Source: Rhodospirillales bacterium
GTDB taxonomy: Bacteria > Pseudomonadota > Alphaproteobacteria > Rhodospirillales > Defluviicoccaceae
Length of the DNA stretch: 40,103 bases
Assembly (NCBI GenBank): GCA_025458035.1
Contig: JALOTH010000028.1
Span: 1-40,103 of the forward strand
Direction: 5' to 3'
Positions 8,750-19,730 of the stretch are shown here, one piece after another. How positions within the stretch are numbered: the stretch's first letter is position 1; the number at the start of each line of letters is the position of its first letter. The notes beneath the pieces were generated by a model that was given only the letters and a program-made list of their open reading frames with translations, was not told the origin of the DNA and searched no databases. The position numbers were made by a program, and so were the translations under genes.

Positions 8750-9469
8750 GTGACACGTGCCTTGAGCGAGCCCGATGCGACGGCGACCGACGTGCTCGCC
8801 GCTGGCCAGCCCCGCGCGACGGACGGGGGGGAGGATCTGGAACCGCTGAACGGGCTGAGCGCATCGGTGGCGTTGACGCGCCTGGCGAACGAGGTCGGCC
8901 CCGAGCGGATCACCTTCGATCACATCATCGCCCGGCTGCAGGACCGCGCTTTCGGCATCGTCATGATCATCCTCGCCGTGCCGAACTGCCTGCCGATGCC
9001 GCCCGGTGGTTCGACGGTCTTTGGCGTCGCGCTGATGCTGGTGGCGCTGCAGATGATGCTCGGCAGGCACGAACTGTGGCTGCCGCCGGTGCTCCGCCGC
9101 CGCAGTCTCGCGCGCAGCGATTTTCAGAAGGTGGTGGCGCGGCTGGCGCCCCTTCTCGCACGCATGGAGCGGCTATGCCGGCCCCGCGCCACCTGGATCG
9201 CCACCGGTCCCTTCGAGCGGCTGGCGGGCTTCGTTGCTTTCGTGCTCGCCTTTGTCGTCTCGCTGCCGATCCCGATCATCGGCAACATGCCGCCGGCCGT
9301 CGTCATCGCCGTGCTGTCCATCAGCATGATCGAACGGGATGGGCTGGCCGTGATCGTTGCCCTCGTCCTGGCGATCGCCGTTGTTGCCCTGAATTTCGGC
9401 GTCATCACCGCCGCCGTCCTCGCCGCTATCCACGCGCTGGGCGCCCTTTTTGGCATCCAGGCCATCTGA
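8750..9469 (+). CDS. ExoD-family membrane protein
   Basis: The family is named after rhizobial ExoD, which affects exopolysaccharide production and alkali tolerance; the biochemical activity is unknown. The hallmark block IIARLQDRAFGIVMIILAVPN followed by PMPPGG sits near residues 63-90. Hydrophobic segments follow at the middle and at the C-terminus (VSLPIPIIGNMPPAVVIAVL, then AVVALNFGVITAAVLAAI). The 239 residues are slightly longer than usual because of a polar N-terminal tail. The start is a GTG at 8750; no ATG gives this frame nearby. It follows the SLC13 gene by 78 bp. Confidence 0.85.
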   Translation: MTRALSEPDATATDVLAAGQPRATDGGEDLEPLNGLSASVALTRLANEVGPERITFDHIIARLQDRAFGIVMIILAVPNCLPMPPGGSTVFGVALMLVALQMMLGRHELWLPPVLRRRSLARSDFQKVVARLAPLLARMERLCRPRATWIATGPFERLAGFVAFVLAFVVSLPIPIIGNMPPAVVIAVLSISMIERDGLAVIVALVLAIAVVALNFGVITAAVLAAIHALGALFGIQAI

Positions 9470-9555
9470 TCTGCGCTGCCGCGCCGGCTGGACAACGTGC
9501 GTGCCGGCGCTACCTCTTGAGCAGTGACGAAAAAGGCGTCTGGAGCATTCAGGGT

Positions 9556-10158
9556 ATGGCAGGCTGGCGAAATTCGGCGTCCCGCTACGGCATGGTCGCC
9601 ATCGGCTTCCATTGGCTGATCGCTGCCGCCATCCTCGGCATGCTGGTGCTGGGCACGATCATGGTCGAGATCAGTCCCGCATCGCCGCTGAAGTTCGCCC
9701 TCTATCAGTGGCACAAGTCGATCGGCATCAGCATCCTCGTGCTCAGCCTGCTGCGTCTCGCTTGGCGGTTCGCCAACCCGGTGCCGCCGCTGCCGGCGGG
9801 CATGCAATGGTGGGAAATCGCTGCCGCCCGCGGCACCCACGTCGGCTTTTACGCCCTGATGATCCTGCTGCCGGTGAGCGGCTGGGCAATGGTATCCGTA
9901 TCCCCGTGGAACATTCCGACGATCCTTTACGGGATCGTCGAGCTGCCGCACCTGCCACTGCGCGGCATGATTGAGGATCACAAGGGCGCCGAGAGCGCTT
10001 TGAAGGAGGTTCACGAATGGTTGGGCTGGGGCGTTGTCGCCTTGCTCGTGCTGCACGTCGCCGGCGCGCTCAAGCATCACTTCGTGATGCGCGACGACAC
10101 GCTGCTGCGCATGTTGCCCGGGCGGACCCGCCGCGCGGCGACTGGCGGCGGCCGGTGA
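9556..10158 (+). CDS. Cytochrome b561
   Basis: Di-haem b-type cytochrome of the inner membrane, probably oxidising ubiquinol (CybB-like). The 200 residues form four membrane helices. Candidate haem ligands are the His in AIGFHWLIAAAI, QWHKSIGI, and two His in the last helix pair (LLVLHVAGALKHHF). The ORF track begins far upstream at 9076 in a shadow of exoD; the ATG at 9556 opens the family N-terminus RYGMVAIGFHW. Its stop overlaps the yceI start as GTGA, so the two are translationally coupled, a pairing seen in many bacteria. Confidence 0.92.
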   Translation: MAGWRNSASRYGMVAIGFHWLIAAAILGMLVLGTIMVEISPASPLKFALYQWHKSIGISILVLSLLRLAWRFANPVPPLPAGMQWWEIAAARGTHVGFYALMILLPVSGWAMVSVSPWNIPTILYGIVELPHLPLRGMIEDHKGAESALKEVHEWLGWGVVALLVLHVAGALKHHFVMRDDTLLRMLPGRTRRAATGGGR

Positions 10159-10733
10159 CTGCCTTGCGCGCGGCGCTCGCCGTCGTCGCGCTGGTTGTCG
10201 GCACGATTTCACTTCCGCCGCCGGCTGCGGCCGCTCCCGCATGGATCGTCGATCCGGCGGAGAGCCGCCTCGGCTTTGTCGGCACGCAGATGGGGGCTCC
10301 CTTCGAGGGGCGGTTTGGGCGCTTCGACAGTGACATCACCTTCGCGCCGGAGGAGCTGGCGGCCAGCCGCGTCGTTGTCATCATCGACATGGCCAGCGCC
10401 GAAACCGGCAGTCGCGAACGGGACGGGCTGCTGCCCGGACGGGCCTGGTTCGACGTCGCCGGCTCGCCGCAGGCACGCTTTGCCGCCAAGTCCTTCCGCC
10501 ACCTCGGCGGCAACCGCTATGAGGCGCTCGCCGACTTGACCATTCGCGGCAACTCAAAGACGGTGGTGGTGCCGGTGACCATCGACATCGCCGGCACGAC
10601 GGCGAAGGTCGAGGGCGCGACCCGCATCAATCGCATCGATTTCGGTGTCGGCGAGGGCGAGTGGGCGAGTGCGGCGGTGGTCGGGCACGAGGTGGAGGTG
10701 CGGTTTGCGCTGACGGCGCGGCGGGCGCCGTGA
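10155..10733 (+). CDS. YceI-family periplasmic lipid-binding protein
   Basis: YceI proteins are periplasmic lipocalin-like barrels that bind isoprenoid quinones or related lipids. The start is a GTG at 10155 that overlaps the cytochrome b561 stop by 4 bp. The ORF track start at 10017 lies inside that gene. A Sec signal peptide (ALAVVALVVGTISL, cleaved after AAAA) is followed by WIVDPAESRLGFVGTQMG and SFRHLGGNRYEALADLTIRG, both typical. Length after cleavage is about 165 residues, normal for the family. The b561-YceI coupling suggests a membrane redox or quinone role, which is inferred. Confidence 0.92.
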   Translation: MTALRAALAVVALVVGTISLPPPAAAAPAWIVDPAESRLGFVGTQMGAPFEGRFGRFDSDITFAPEELAASRVVVIIDMASAETGSRERDGLLPGRAWFDVAGSPQARFAAKSFRHLGGNRYEALADLTIRGNSKTVVVPVTIDIAGTTAKVEGATRINRIDFGVGEGEWASAAVVGHEVEVRFALTARRAP

Positions 10734-10762
10734 TCCGCGGACGATGAGGGGCTGAGGCGACG

Positions 10763-11467
10763 ATGATCGAGCTGTTTTACTGGACCACGCCCAATGGCCA
10801 TAAGGTCACCATTTTCCTTGAAGAGGCGGAGGTCGAGTATCGCATCACCCCGGTCAACATCAGCGAGGGCGCGCAGTTCGCGCCGGCGTTCCTCGCCATC
10901 TCGCCCAACAACCGCATCCCGGCGATCATCGACCATGCGCCGGCGGATGGCGGTGCGCCCGTGTCCGTCTTTGAGTCCGGTGCGATCCTGCTCTACCTCG
11001 CCGAGAAGACCGGCCGCTTCCTGCCGGCGGGCCTCCGCGATCGCGTCGAGGTGCTGCAATGGCTGTTCTGGCAGATGGGCGGTCTCGGCCCGATGGCCGG
11101 TCAGAACCATCACTTCAAGCAGTACGCGCCGGAGAAGCTGCCCTACGCCATCGACCGCTACGTCAAGGAAACGGCGCGCCTCTATGGCGTCCTCGACCGC
11201 CGGCTGGCGGGCCGCGAGTTCATCGCCGGCGACTATTCGATCGCCGACATGGCGTCGTATCCCTGGATCGTGCCGCACCGTCGCCAGGGCTTGCGGCTCG
11301 AAGACTTTCCCAATGTCGCCCGGTGGTTCGCGGCGATCCGGGCGCGGCCGGCGGTACAGCGCGCCTACGCCCGCGCCGACGAGATCAACCGCGTGCCGAC
11401 GGTGACCGAACGCTCGGCGGCAATTCTCTTCGGTCAAGGGCCCGACCTTCCTCCGACCGGGACCTGA
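10763..11467 (+). CDS. Nu-class glutathione S-transferase, YfcG-like
   Basis: Cytoplasmic thioredoxin-fold enzyme; E. coli YfcG is a disulfide-bond reductase that uses glutathione. The N-terminal domain has YWTTPNGHKVTIFLEEAE, SPNNRIPAI with the cis-proline, and FESGAILLYLAEK. The all-helical C-terminal domain has LQWLFWQMGGLGPMAGQNHHF, a signature of the YfcG/YghU group. The 234 residues are of full length. It lies 29 bp after yceI and 3 bp before the M48 protease, so it is in the same plus-strand run. Confidence 0.92.
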   Translation: MIELFYWTTPNGHKVTIFLEEAEVEYRITPVNISEGAQFAPAFLAISPNNRIPAIIDHAPADGGAPVSVFESGAILLYLAEKTGRFLPAGLRDRVEVLQWLFWQMGGLGPMAGQNHHFKQYAPEKLPYAIDRYVKETARLYGVLDRRLAGREFIAGDYSIADMASYPWIVPHRRQGLRLEDFPNVARWFAAIRARPAVQRAYARADEINRVPTVTERSAAILFGQGPDLPPTGT

Positions 11468-11470
11468 CCG

Positions 11471-12271
11471 ATGCCGGCTCCGCCGCTCAAGGCGCGGCAG
11501 ACGCCCCGCCGCCACGTGCTTCTTGCCCTCGTCGGCGCGGCGGGAGTGGTTCTCGTCGGCTGCGAGCAGCAGGACCTGGCAAAGGTCGCGCTGAAGATCG
11601 TGCCGCCGGAAACGATGAACGAGCTGGGCCTGAAGACCTGGGCGCGCATCCGCCAGCAGTTTCCGCCCTCGCCCGATCGCGCCCTGCAGGCACGGCTGAA
11701 GGCGATCGGCGCGCGCATCGTCGCCGCCAGCCATCCGGACGAGGCGCACTGGGAGTTCGTTGTCTTTCGCGCCGACGAAATCAACGCGTTTGCCCTGCCG
11801 GGAGGGCGGATCGGGTTTTTCGAGGGGATGTTCGAGGTGGCGCGCAACGACGCCCAGATCGCCGCCGTCGTTGGCCATGAAGTCGGCCACATCAACGCCC
11901 ATCACGGCGCTCAGCGCCTCGCCGCCGGTCTGGTGAAGGAGATCGGGCTCAAGGCGCTGCTGACCGCGCTGAACGCCGGCGACGTTGCCTATGCCAATCA
12001 GATTGCCGCCGTTCTCGGTGCCGGCATCGAATATGGCCTGATCCTGCCCTATTCCCGCCGCCAGGAGTTCGAGGCCGACGCCCTCGGTGTCGGTTACATG
12101 CAGCGGGCCGGCTATGCGCCGCGGGAAGCGGTGGCCTTCTGGCGGCAGCTGATGGCGCTGAGCGAGGGGCGGCCGCGGCCCCTGGAATTCCTGTCGACGC
12201 ATCCGTCCGATGACAAGCGGGTCGAGGCTCTGGAAGCGCTGATCGCCGCGCCGCTGCCGCACCGCCCGTAG
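11471..12271 (+). CDS. M48-family metalloprotease lipoprotein
   Basis: Zinc protease of the BepA/LoiP/Oma1 type, likely attached to a membrane facing the periplasm and involved in envelope protein quality control. A positively charged start, hydrophobic core and lipobox LVGC (Cys near residue 28) mark it as a lipoprotein. The zinc site is VVGHEVGHINAHH, near residue 138, and the third ligand is the Glu in EFEADALGVGYM. The C-terminal STHPSDDKR is typical. It starts 3 bp after the GST stop. There are no TPR repeats, so it is the short form. Confidence 0.92.
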   Translation: MPAPPLKARQTPRRHVLLALVGAAGVVLVGCEQQDLAKVALKIVPPETMNELGLKTWARIRQQFPPSPDRALQARLKAIGARIVAASHPDEAHWEFVVFRADEINAFALPGGRIGFFEGMFEVARNDAQIAAVVGHEVGHINAHHGAQRLAAGLVKEIGLKALLTALNAGDVAYANQIAAVLGAGIEYGLILPYSRRQEFEADALGVGYMQRAGYAPREAVAFWRQLMALSEGRPRPLEFLSTHPSDDKRVEALEALIAAPLPHRP

Positions 12272-12294
12272 TCGATCGCCGCGGCGGCGTGGGC

Positions 12295-12717
12295 TCAGAA
12301 GCTGGCGTACTCGACGATTTCCTGGCCCACCAGCGGGCATTGTCCCGGCACCTGCGCGTATAGTAACCGCATGCGATACTGCGCTTTCTCGACGTAGCCC
12401 CAAACCTCCAGCACATCGAGCCGCTGCGCGGGGTTGGCCGGGTTGGGCAGCGGCGCGATCACGTGCACGGCCGTCTCCAGGTCGATGACGCCCTCGCTCT
12501 CGCCCGCCGGCGGCACCGCCACATGCCAGGCGAGCAGGCGCCGGGCTTGCTCCCGCGCTTCGGCGGCGCAGGCGTGCCCCGGGTCCGCCGCTGCCGGTGC
12601 GCCTGCCGGTGCGCCGCCAGCGGCGAGCAGGGTGATGCTGGCGGCGATGGCGAGACCGCCCCTGCGGCGCGGTGTCCGCCGGCCGCCGAGACGCGTCGCG
12701 GCCGTCATTACCGCCAT
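12295..12717 (-). CDS. Small secreted protein coupled to the GH19 gene
   Basis: Unrecognised protein of 140 residues. It starts with an Arg-rich stretch and a hydrophobic core (GLAIAASITLLAAGGAP) ending in AAA, a likely signal peptide. The mature part is about 90 residues with two cysteines (HACAAE and GQCPLV), which could form a disulfide in the periplasm. I chose the ATG at 12717, which overlaps the TAA stop of the GH19 gene; a second ATG at 12708 is also possible. The ORF track start at 12870 lies within GH19. The coupling suggests a joint role with the hydrolase, see findings. Confidence 0.65.
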   Translation of the reverse strand: MAVMTAATRLGGRRTPRRRGGLAIAASITLLAAGGAPAGAPAAADPGHACAAEAREQARRLLAWHVAVPPAGESEGVIDLETAVHVIAPLPNPANPAQRLDVLEVWGYVEKAQYRMRLLYAQVPGQCPLVGQEIVEYASF

Positions 12718-13349
12718 ATCGCCTTGGTTTTGCGCAGCCAGTCGGTGCGGTCGCCGATCCCGATCTGGCCGCCGTTGATCGCCCGCGTCACCCGCGTGAT
12801 GCTGTCGGCGTCGGCGAGCGGGTTGCAGCCTTTCGCCGCCCACAGCGAGGCGGCAACCGCCAGGCACCATTGCGCGCTGATCACCTCGTCGGGCGCGGCG
12901 ACGAAGTCGGGAGCCGTCGGGTCGTCCTGGCGCAGGGTTTGCGTCGTCTGCTCGTAGCTGAACTTGCCGGTGAGCTGCAGCAGCCCGCGGCCGCGATAGG
13001 TGAAGCCGTCATTGGGTCCGGTGTTGCCCATGCGCCCGCCATAGACTTCGTTGGCCAGCTTCTGCGGGTTGTTGGCGTAGTCCGCCGGGTTGAGCGGCCC
13101 CTTCGGTTTAAAACGGCTCGGCCAGACCTGCGGCAGCCGCTTGGCACTGTAGTTCAGGTTTTCGAACTGGATGGTGAGCCCGCCACATTCGTGCAGCACC
13201 TGCGCCATGAAATGGGCGACGCGAAGGTTCGAGGCGGAGATGCCATAGCGATCGAGGATGTCCTGGCCGTTGGCGAACGCTTCCCGGTAGCTGGACCGTG
13301 CACTGGGGGCGAGGCGCTGCAGGTCGTCTTGGGTGATGGTCACGGTCAT
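12708..13349 (-). CDS. Glycoside hydrolase family 19 (chitinase/endolysin-type)
   Basis: GH19 enzymes cut chitin or, in phage-type short members, peptidoglycan. The 213 residues consist of the catalytic domain only, without a signal peptide or binding domain, as in endolysins. The catalytic Glu is probably in VLHECGGLTIQFENLNYS, with a second acid in NEVYGGRMGN; YRGRGLLQLTGKFSYE and TRAINGG are family motifs. The ATG at 13349 has an excellent GGAGG site upstream; the ORF track start at 13523 is too far out. No holin or other phage gene is seen nearby. It may be a prophage relic, a domesticated lysin, or a toxin. Confidence 0.85.
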   Translation of the reverse strand: MTVTITQDDLQRLAPSARSSYREAFANGQDILDRYGISASNLRVAHFMAQVLHECGGLTIQFENLNYSAKRLPQVWPSRFKPKGPLNPADYANNPQKLANEVYGGRMGNTGPNDGFTYRGRGLLQLTGKFSYEQTTQTLRQDDPTAPDFVAAPDEVISAQWCLAVAASLWAAKGCNPLADADSITRVTRAINGGQIGIGDRTDWLRKTKAIWR

Positions 13350-13446
13350 GGCTGTCTTTCCTCCCGTTGCAAATCTGCGGTCACGGCCAGCGCACCACGG
13401 ATCGCCTTCGGCCGCGCCGATAGCGAACGGGTGCGCGTCATGGAGG

Positions 13447-13623
13447 TCACCACGGTGTAGGCGATGCGCGAAGGCCGGCGCTCCGGAAGCGGTTGAGGAA
13501 GCCAGCGATGCCGCCCGGCTCACGGCTCATCAGGCGGATCACTTCGGCGATCAACGAGCCGGCTTTGGCTCCGAGCCCGAATCTGCTGCCGAACTCGGCG
13601 ATCACGCTGTCAAAAAGTGCCAT
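13447..13623 (-). pseudogene. Short YidB/DUF937-like N-terminal fragment
   Basis: A 58-codon ORF too short for the track. It reads MALFDSVIAEFGSRFGLG, then about 30 further residues ending FLNRFRSAGL before a divergent tail and a TGA. As I recall, the YidB/DUF937-type family begins in the same way and goes on for at least 60 more residues after the AGL block. Here no frame downstream restores that continuation convincingly. It may therefore be a truncated remnant, or a functional short protein. A GAGGG sequence lies about 10 nt before the ATG. Recognition is by eye only. Confidence 0.5.
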
Positions 13624-13718
13624 GGCGCGGGGTCCCTCGTGCGGCGAGCGTCTCGGGGATTTGGACGCTTGGTTTCCCCATTAGGGGTTTAGTGTGCACG
13701 ATCGGCCGGCGCGGGGCA

Positions 13719-13749
13719 ACCGGAGGCGGCGGGCTGCGCCGCCTCCGGT
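13719..13749 (-). terminator. Strong hairpin after eno
   Basis: A perfect 12-bp inverted repeat, ACCGGAGGCGGC and its complement, with a 7-nt loop. It begins 10 bp past the eno stop. There is no T run on the minus strand, so it is either a weak intrinsic terminator or a 3' end stabiliser. Confidence 0.5.
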
Positions 13750-13759
13750 GTCATCGCAT

Positions 13760-15064
<1,305 letters not shown>

Positions 15065-15149
15065 TCACGGAATGGGCGGCGATCCCGATGACGCGGTGCG
15101 GAACGGCGGGTGCCGACCGATTGAACGCCCCGAGCATTAAGGGTTTGTC

Positions 15150-15218
15150 GGGCGGGTGGCAAGCCGGCCTTCCCGCCCGGGCTAGTCCGTTGGCGGAGCG
15201 CGATAATTCCGCTCCGCC
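15150..15218 (-). terminator. Two hairpins between kdsA and eno
   Basis: Just past the kdsA stop, GGCGGAGCG and CGCTCCGCC (15192-15218) form a 9-bp stem with a 9-nt loop. A second stem, GGGCGGG with CCCGCCC (15150-15178), encloses a palindromic AAGCCGGCCTT-like core. Neither has a clear T run. They may end kdsA transcription or lower eno readthrough. Confidence 0.45.
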
Positions 15219-15224
15219 GGGGCC

Positions 15225-16079
15225 TCAGCCGATGGTGATGGGGTGGCTTTTCGCCAGCCGGTCGAGGTCGACGAGCAGCGACAGCACATCCGGCATCTGC
15301 CGCATCGGGATCATGTTCGGTCCGTCGGAGGGGGCGTGGTCCGGGTCGGGGTGGGTCTCGATGAACACCGCGGCGACGCCAACGGCGACGGCGGCGCGGG
15401 CCAGCACCGGCGCGAACTCCCGCTGGCCGCCGGAGGCCGTCCCCTTGCCCCCCGGCTGCTGCACCGAGTGGGTGGCGTCGAAAACGACCGGGCAGCCGGT
15501 CGCGGCCAGGATCGGCAGCGCCCGCATGTCGGAGATCAGCGTGTTGTAGCCGAAGCTGGCGCCCCGCTCGCAGACCATGACGTTGTCGTTGCCGGCGCCG
15601 CGGATCTTGGCGACGACGTTGGCCATGTCCCAGGGGGCGAGGAACTGCCCCTTCTTGACGTTGATCGGCTTGCCGGTGCGGGCGGCGGCGAGCAGCAGGT
15701 CGGTCTGCCGGCAGAGGAACGCCGGGATCTGCAACACGTCCACGGCCTCGGCGACGGCGGCGCACTGATCGGCCTCGTGCACGTCGGTGATCACCGGCAC
15801 GCCGAGGCTTTCGCGGATCTCGGCGAAGACGGGGATGGCGCCGGCGAGGCCGATGCCGCGCTCGGCGCTCAAGCTGGTTCGGTTCGCCTTGTCGAACGAG
15901 GTCTTGTAGATCAGGCCGAGGCCCAGCGCCGCCGTCATTGCCTTCAGTGCCGCCGCCGTTTCCAGGGCATGCGCCCGGCTTTCCATCTGGCACGGGCCGG
16001 CGATCAGGGCGAGCGGCAGATCGTTGCCGAGGACGAGGTCGCGGACGGCGACGTGGTGGGGCTGAGCCATGGCATCCAT
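15225..16079 (-). CDS. kdsA: 3-deoxy-8-phosphooctulonate synthase
   Basis: Condenses arabinose 5-phosphate with phosphoenolpyruvate to give KDO-8-phosphate for lipopolysaccharide core synthesis in the cytoplasm. The family motifs [33 protein letters not shown]-like ([14 protein letters not shown]) and [10 protein letters not shown] are visible. It has 284 residues. Start is ATG 16079 or the in-frame ATG at 16070 (MAQPHHV); both are possible. KDO implies a Gram-negative outer membrane. The gap to pyrG holds the 26-bp tandem repeat. Confidence 0.97.
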   Translation of the reverse strand: MDAMAQPHHVAVRDLVLGNDLPLALIAGPCQMESRAHALETAAALKAMTAALGLGLIYKTSFDKANRTSLSAERGIGLAGAIPVFAEIRESLGVPVITDVHEADQCAAVAEAVDVLQIPAFLCRQTDLLLAAARTGKPINVKKGQFLAPWDMANVVAKIRGAGNDNVMVCERGASFGYNTLISDMRALPILAATGCPVVFDATHSVQQPGGKGTASGGQREFAPVLARAAVAVGVAAVFIETHPDPDHAPSDGPNMIPMRQMPDVLSLLVDLDRLAKSHPITIG

Positions 16080-16130
16080 TCAACTCTGGCGATGGGGCGT
16101 CGGCAAAGATGGTAACGGCAGTGGCCCCGC

Positions 16131-17828
<1,698 letters not shown>

Positions 17829-18176
17829 TCAGCGGGCGAGCGGCGGTTGCGGTTCGTTGCTGGGCGGCGTCGCCGGGCCGGCCGCCGGCGGCACCGGCAG
17901 CAGCTCGCCGCTCGCCGGCGCCTCGATCGGAATGACCACCCGCTCCGGCCGCGCCGACAGCTTCGTCAGTGTCAGCGAGGTGATGATGAACACGGTGGCG
18001 AGAATGGCGGTGGTCCGCGTCAGCAGGTTGGCGGTGCTGCGGCCGCTGAGAAAGCCGCCCATGCCGCCGCCGGAACCGCCGATGCCGAGAGCGCCGCCCT
18101 CGCTCCGCTGCAACAGGACGACGGCGACGAGGGCGATGGCGACGAACAGGTGGATGACGAGCAGAACGTTGATCAT
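17829..18176 (-). CDS. secG: Preprotein translocase subunit SecG
   Basis: Small membrane subunit of the SecYEG channel that aids SecA-driven export. Two hydrophobic segments flank the conserved QRSEGGALGIGGSGGGMGGFLSGR loop. The second segment ends near residue 68, and a Pro-rich cytoplasmic or periplasmic tail follows to residue 115, as in other alphaproteobacteria. It lies between tpiA (67 bp) and pyrG (21 bp) on one strand, the standard alphaproteobacterial order. Confidence 0.95.
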   Translation of the reverse strand: MINVLLVIHLFVAIALVAVVLLQRSEGGALGIGGSGGGMGGFLSGRSTANLLTRTTAILATVFIITSLTLTKLSARPERVVIPIEAPASGELLPVPPAAGPATPPSNEPQPPLAR

Positions 18177-18243
18177 CGGCGGACAGCGGCCTTATTGATG
18201 ACGGCGATCGGGGCGGCGGGCGCGCGGGGCGGCGGGCGCGGGC

Positions 18244-19005
18244 TTAGCGGGGCGAGTGCTCCGCCAGCGTCCAGAAGTCGTCCACCTTCAGCGCGGCGCC
18301 GCCGATCAGGCCGCCGTCGATGTCGGTCTGGGCGAGCAGCTCGGCCGCGTTGCCGGGGTTCATCGAGCCGCCGTAGAGGATGCGCAGGGCGTTGCCCTCA
18401 CCGTCGCCGAGGCGGCCGACCAGTTCGGCGCGGATCATCGCGTGCACCTCCTGCGCCTGCGCCGGCGTCGCCGTGCGGCCGGTGCCGATCGCCCAGACGG
18501 GCTCGTAGGCGATGACCACCTTGTCCGCCGTGGTGCCGTCGGGCAGCGAGCCGTGCAGTTGCCGGCGGTTGACTTCGAGGGTCTGGCCGGCGTCCCGCTC
18601 CTCGAGCGTCTCGCCGATGCAGACGATCGGCTTCAGGCCCGCGGCGAGCGCCGCTTGCGCCTTCGCCTTGATGTCGGCGTCGCTTTCCTTGTGATAGGTG
18701 CGCCGTTCCGAGTGGCCGACGATGACGTAGGCGCAGCCGAGGTCCTTCAGCATCCAGGCGCTGGTATCGCCGGTGAACGCGCCCTTTTCCTTGGCGTGGC
18801 AGTCCTGGCCGCCGACGGCGATGGCGGAACCGGCAACGGCGGCGAGCACGGTGGACAGCAGCGGGAACGGCGGGCAGATCGCCATGTCGAAGCGCGCCGC
18901 GCCGGCCGCCTTCATCTTCGCGGCGAGGCCGGCGGCGAGCGCTTGGCCATCGGCGCTCAGGCAGTTCATTTTCCAGTTTCCGGCGATCAGTTTGCGTCGC
19001 GCCAT
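18244..19005 (-). CDS. tpiA: Triosephosphate isomerase
   Basis: Interconverts dihydroxyacetone phosphate and glyceraldehyde 3-phosphate in glycolysis. The 253 residues carry LIAGNWKMN (Lys of the active site), VGHSERR (His electrophile), AYEPVWAIGTG (catalytic Glu) and ILYGGSMNPGNA (phosphate binding). It is the first gene of the minus-strand block that ends with eno. The sequence upstream of it switches abruptly to repeat elements and the accessory region. Confidence 0.98.
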   Translation of the reverse strand: MARRKLIAGNWKMNCLSADGQALAAGLAAKMKAAGAARFDMAICPPFPLLSTVLAAVAGSAIAVGGQDCHAKEKGAFTGDTSAWMLKDLGCAYVIVGHSERRTYHKESDADIKAKAQAALAAGLKPIVCIGETLEERDAGQTLEVNRRQLHGSLPDGTTADKVVIAYEPVWAIGTGRTATPAQAQEVHAMIRAELVGRLGDGEGNALRILYGGSMNPGNAAELLAQTDIDGGLIGGAALKVDDFWTLAEHSPR

Positions 19006-19265
19006 CGTCGTCTCCGCAGCCAGCGTTCAAACGGGGGTCGAAAGGGAAAGCGCTGTTGTGTAGCACACGGACCCGACCGCACCAAGGGCCAGCGACGGCG
19101 GCGAGGGGCGGGCCGGCCGCCTTTCCCCGCGGTACCCCCGGACGATCCGCCGCCTAAGCCGGCATTGTGACGCACCGCTTGATCCCAATTTCCGCGATTC
19201 GCGGCTTGGTTACGCAAGCGTCCGATTTGATGCGCAAAGCGACCCATGCGCTGCCGGACGCCACC

Positions 19266-19372
19266 GTCATCGCGAGGAGCGCAGCGACGCGGCGATCCAG
19301 GCAATCCTGCCCCTGCGCAAACCCTCGGGCGGTGATTCTGGATTGCTTCGTCGCTCCGCTCCTCGCAACGAC
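19266..19372. repeat. Palindromic interspersed element 1
   Basis: Inverted repeat with 35-bp imperfect arms: GTCATCGCGAGGAGCGCAGC (19266 on) and, at the other end, CTCCGCTCCTCGCAACGAC (ending 19372). The core spans about 37 bp. It resembles the GTCATTGCGAGGAGCG type of repeat I have seen between genes in many alphaproteobacterial genomes. The RNA would form a long hairpin. Confidence 0.75.
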
Positions 19373-19440
19373 GAGCATATCCCAGAAGCGTCGATTTGGC
19401 CTGAATCGCGGTGACGTCCGCAATTGTCCACATCCCGACA

Positions 19441-19527
19441 CGTAGCCCGTCATGGAGCGGAGCGGAATGCGGGGGATCCGTCGCGGCATCAAAACCTGGA
19501 TTTCGCTCACGCTCCATCCAGGCTACG
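19441..19527. repeat. Palindromic interspersed element 2
   Basis: Arms CGTAGCCCGTCATGGAGCGG (from 19441) and CTCCATCCAGGCTACG (ending 19527), about 33 bp each, imperfectly complementary. This is a different repeat type from element 1 but has the same hairpin design. A degenerate relative occurs at about 22030-22123. Confidence 0.7.
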
Positions 19528-19730
19528 CTTGCTGGATCCGCTCGCGGCTCGCCGGTGCCGTCACGGTGGCGGCCGCTTTCCGCCAGGAGGAGACATCAAA
19601 GCCAGTGTCGCCGTAGGGTCCGCTTTGCCTTCGAGAGCAACCGAGAATATCAAGTATCGGAACGGCATGCTTCCCGAACCCGTTGAACCATGCCGACGAA
19701 GAATCCTCGACCGCGGATTCGGCGAAGTGC

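Larger units (their letters stand above)
19006..19730. other. Gene-free stretch with palindromic repeats
   Basis: About 725 bp between tpiA and the DUF4276 gene. It holds two imperfect palindromic elements (listed separately) and otherwise no ORF with convincing features. ORFs in the track here are read through the repeats. The tpiA promoter should lie near 19006-19150, but no clear -35/-10 pair was seen. Confidence 0.7.

Noticed and set aside
12708-13623. Complete prophage lysis cassette
   Set aside because: Only the GH19 enzyme is phage-like; no holin, spanin or structural genes were seen, so a prophage call is not supported.
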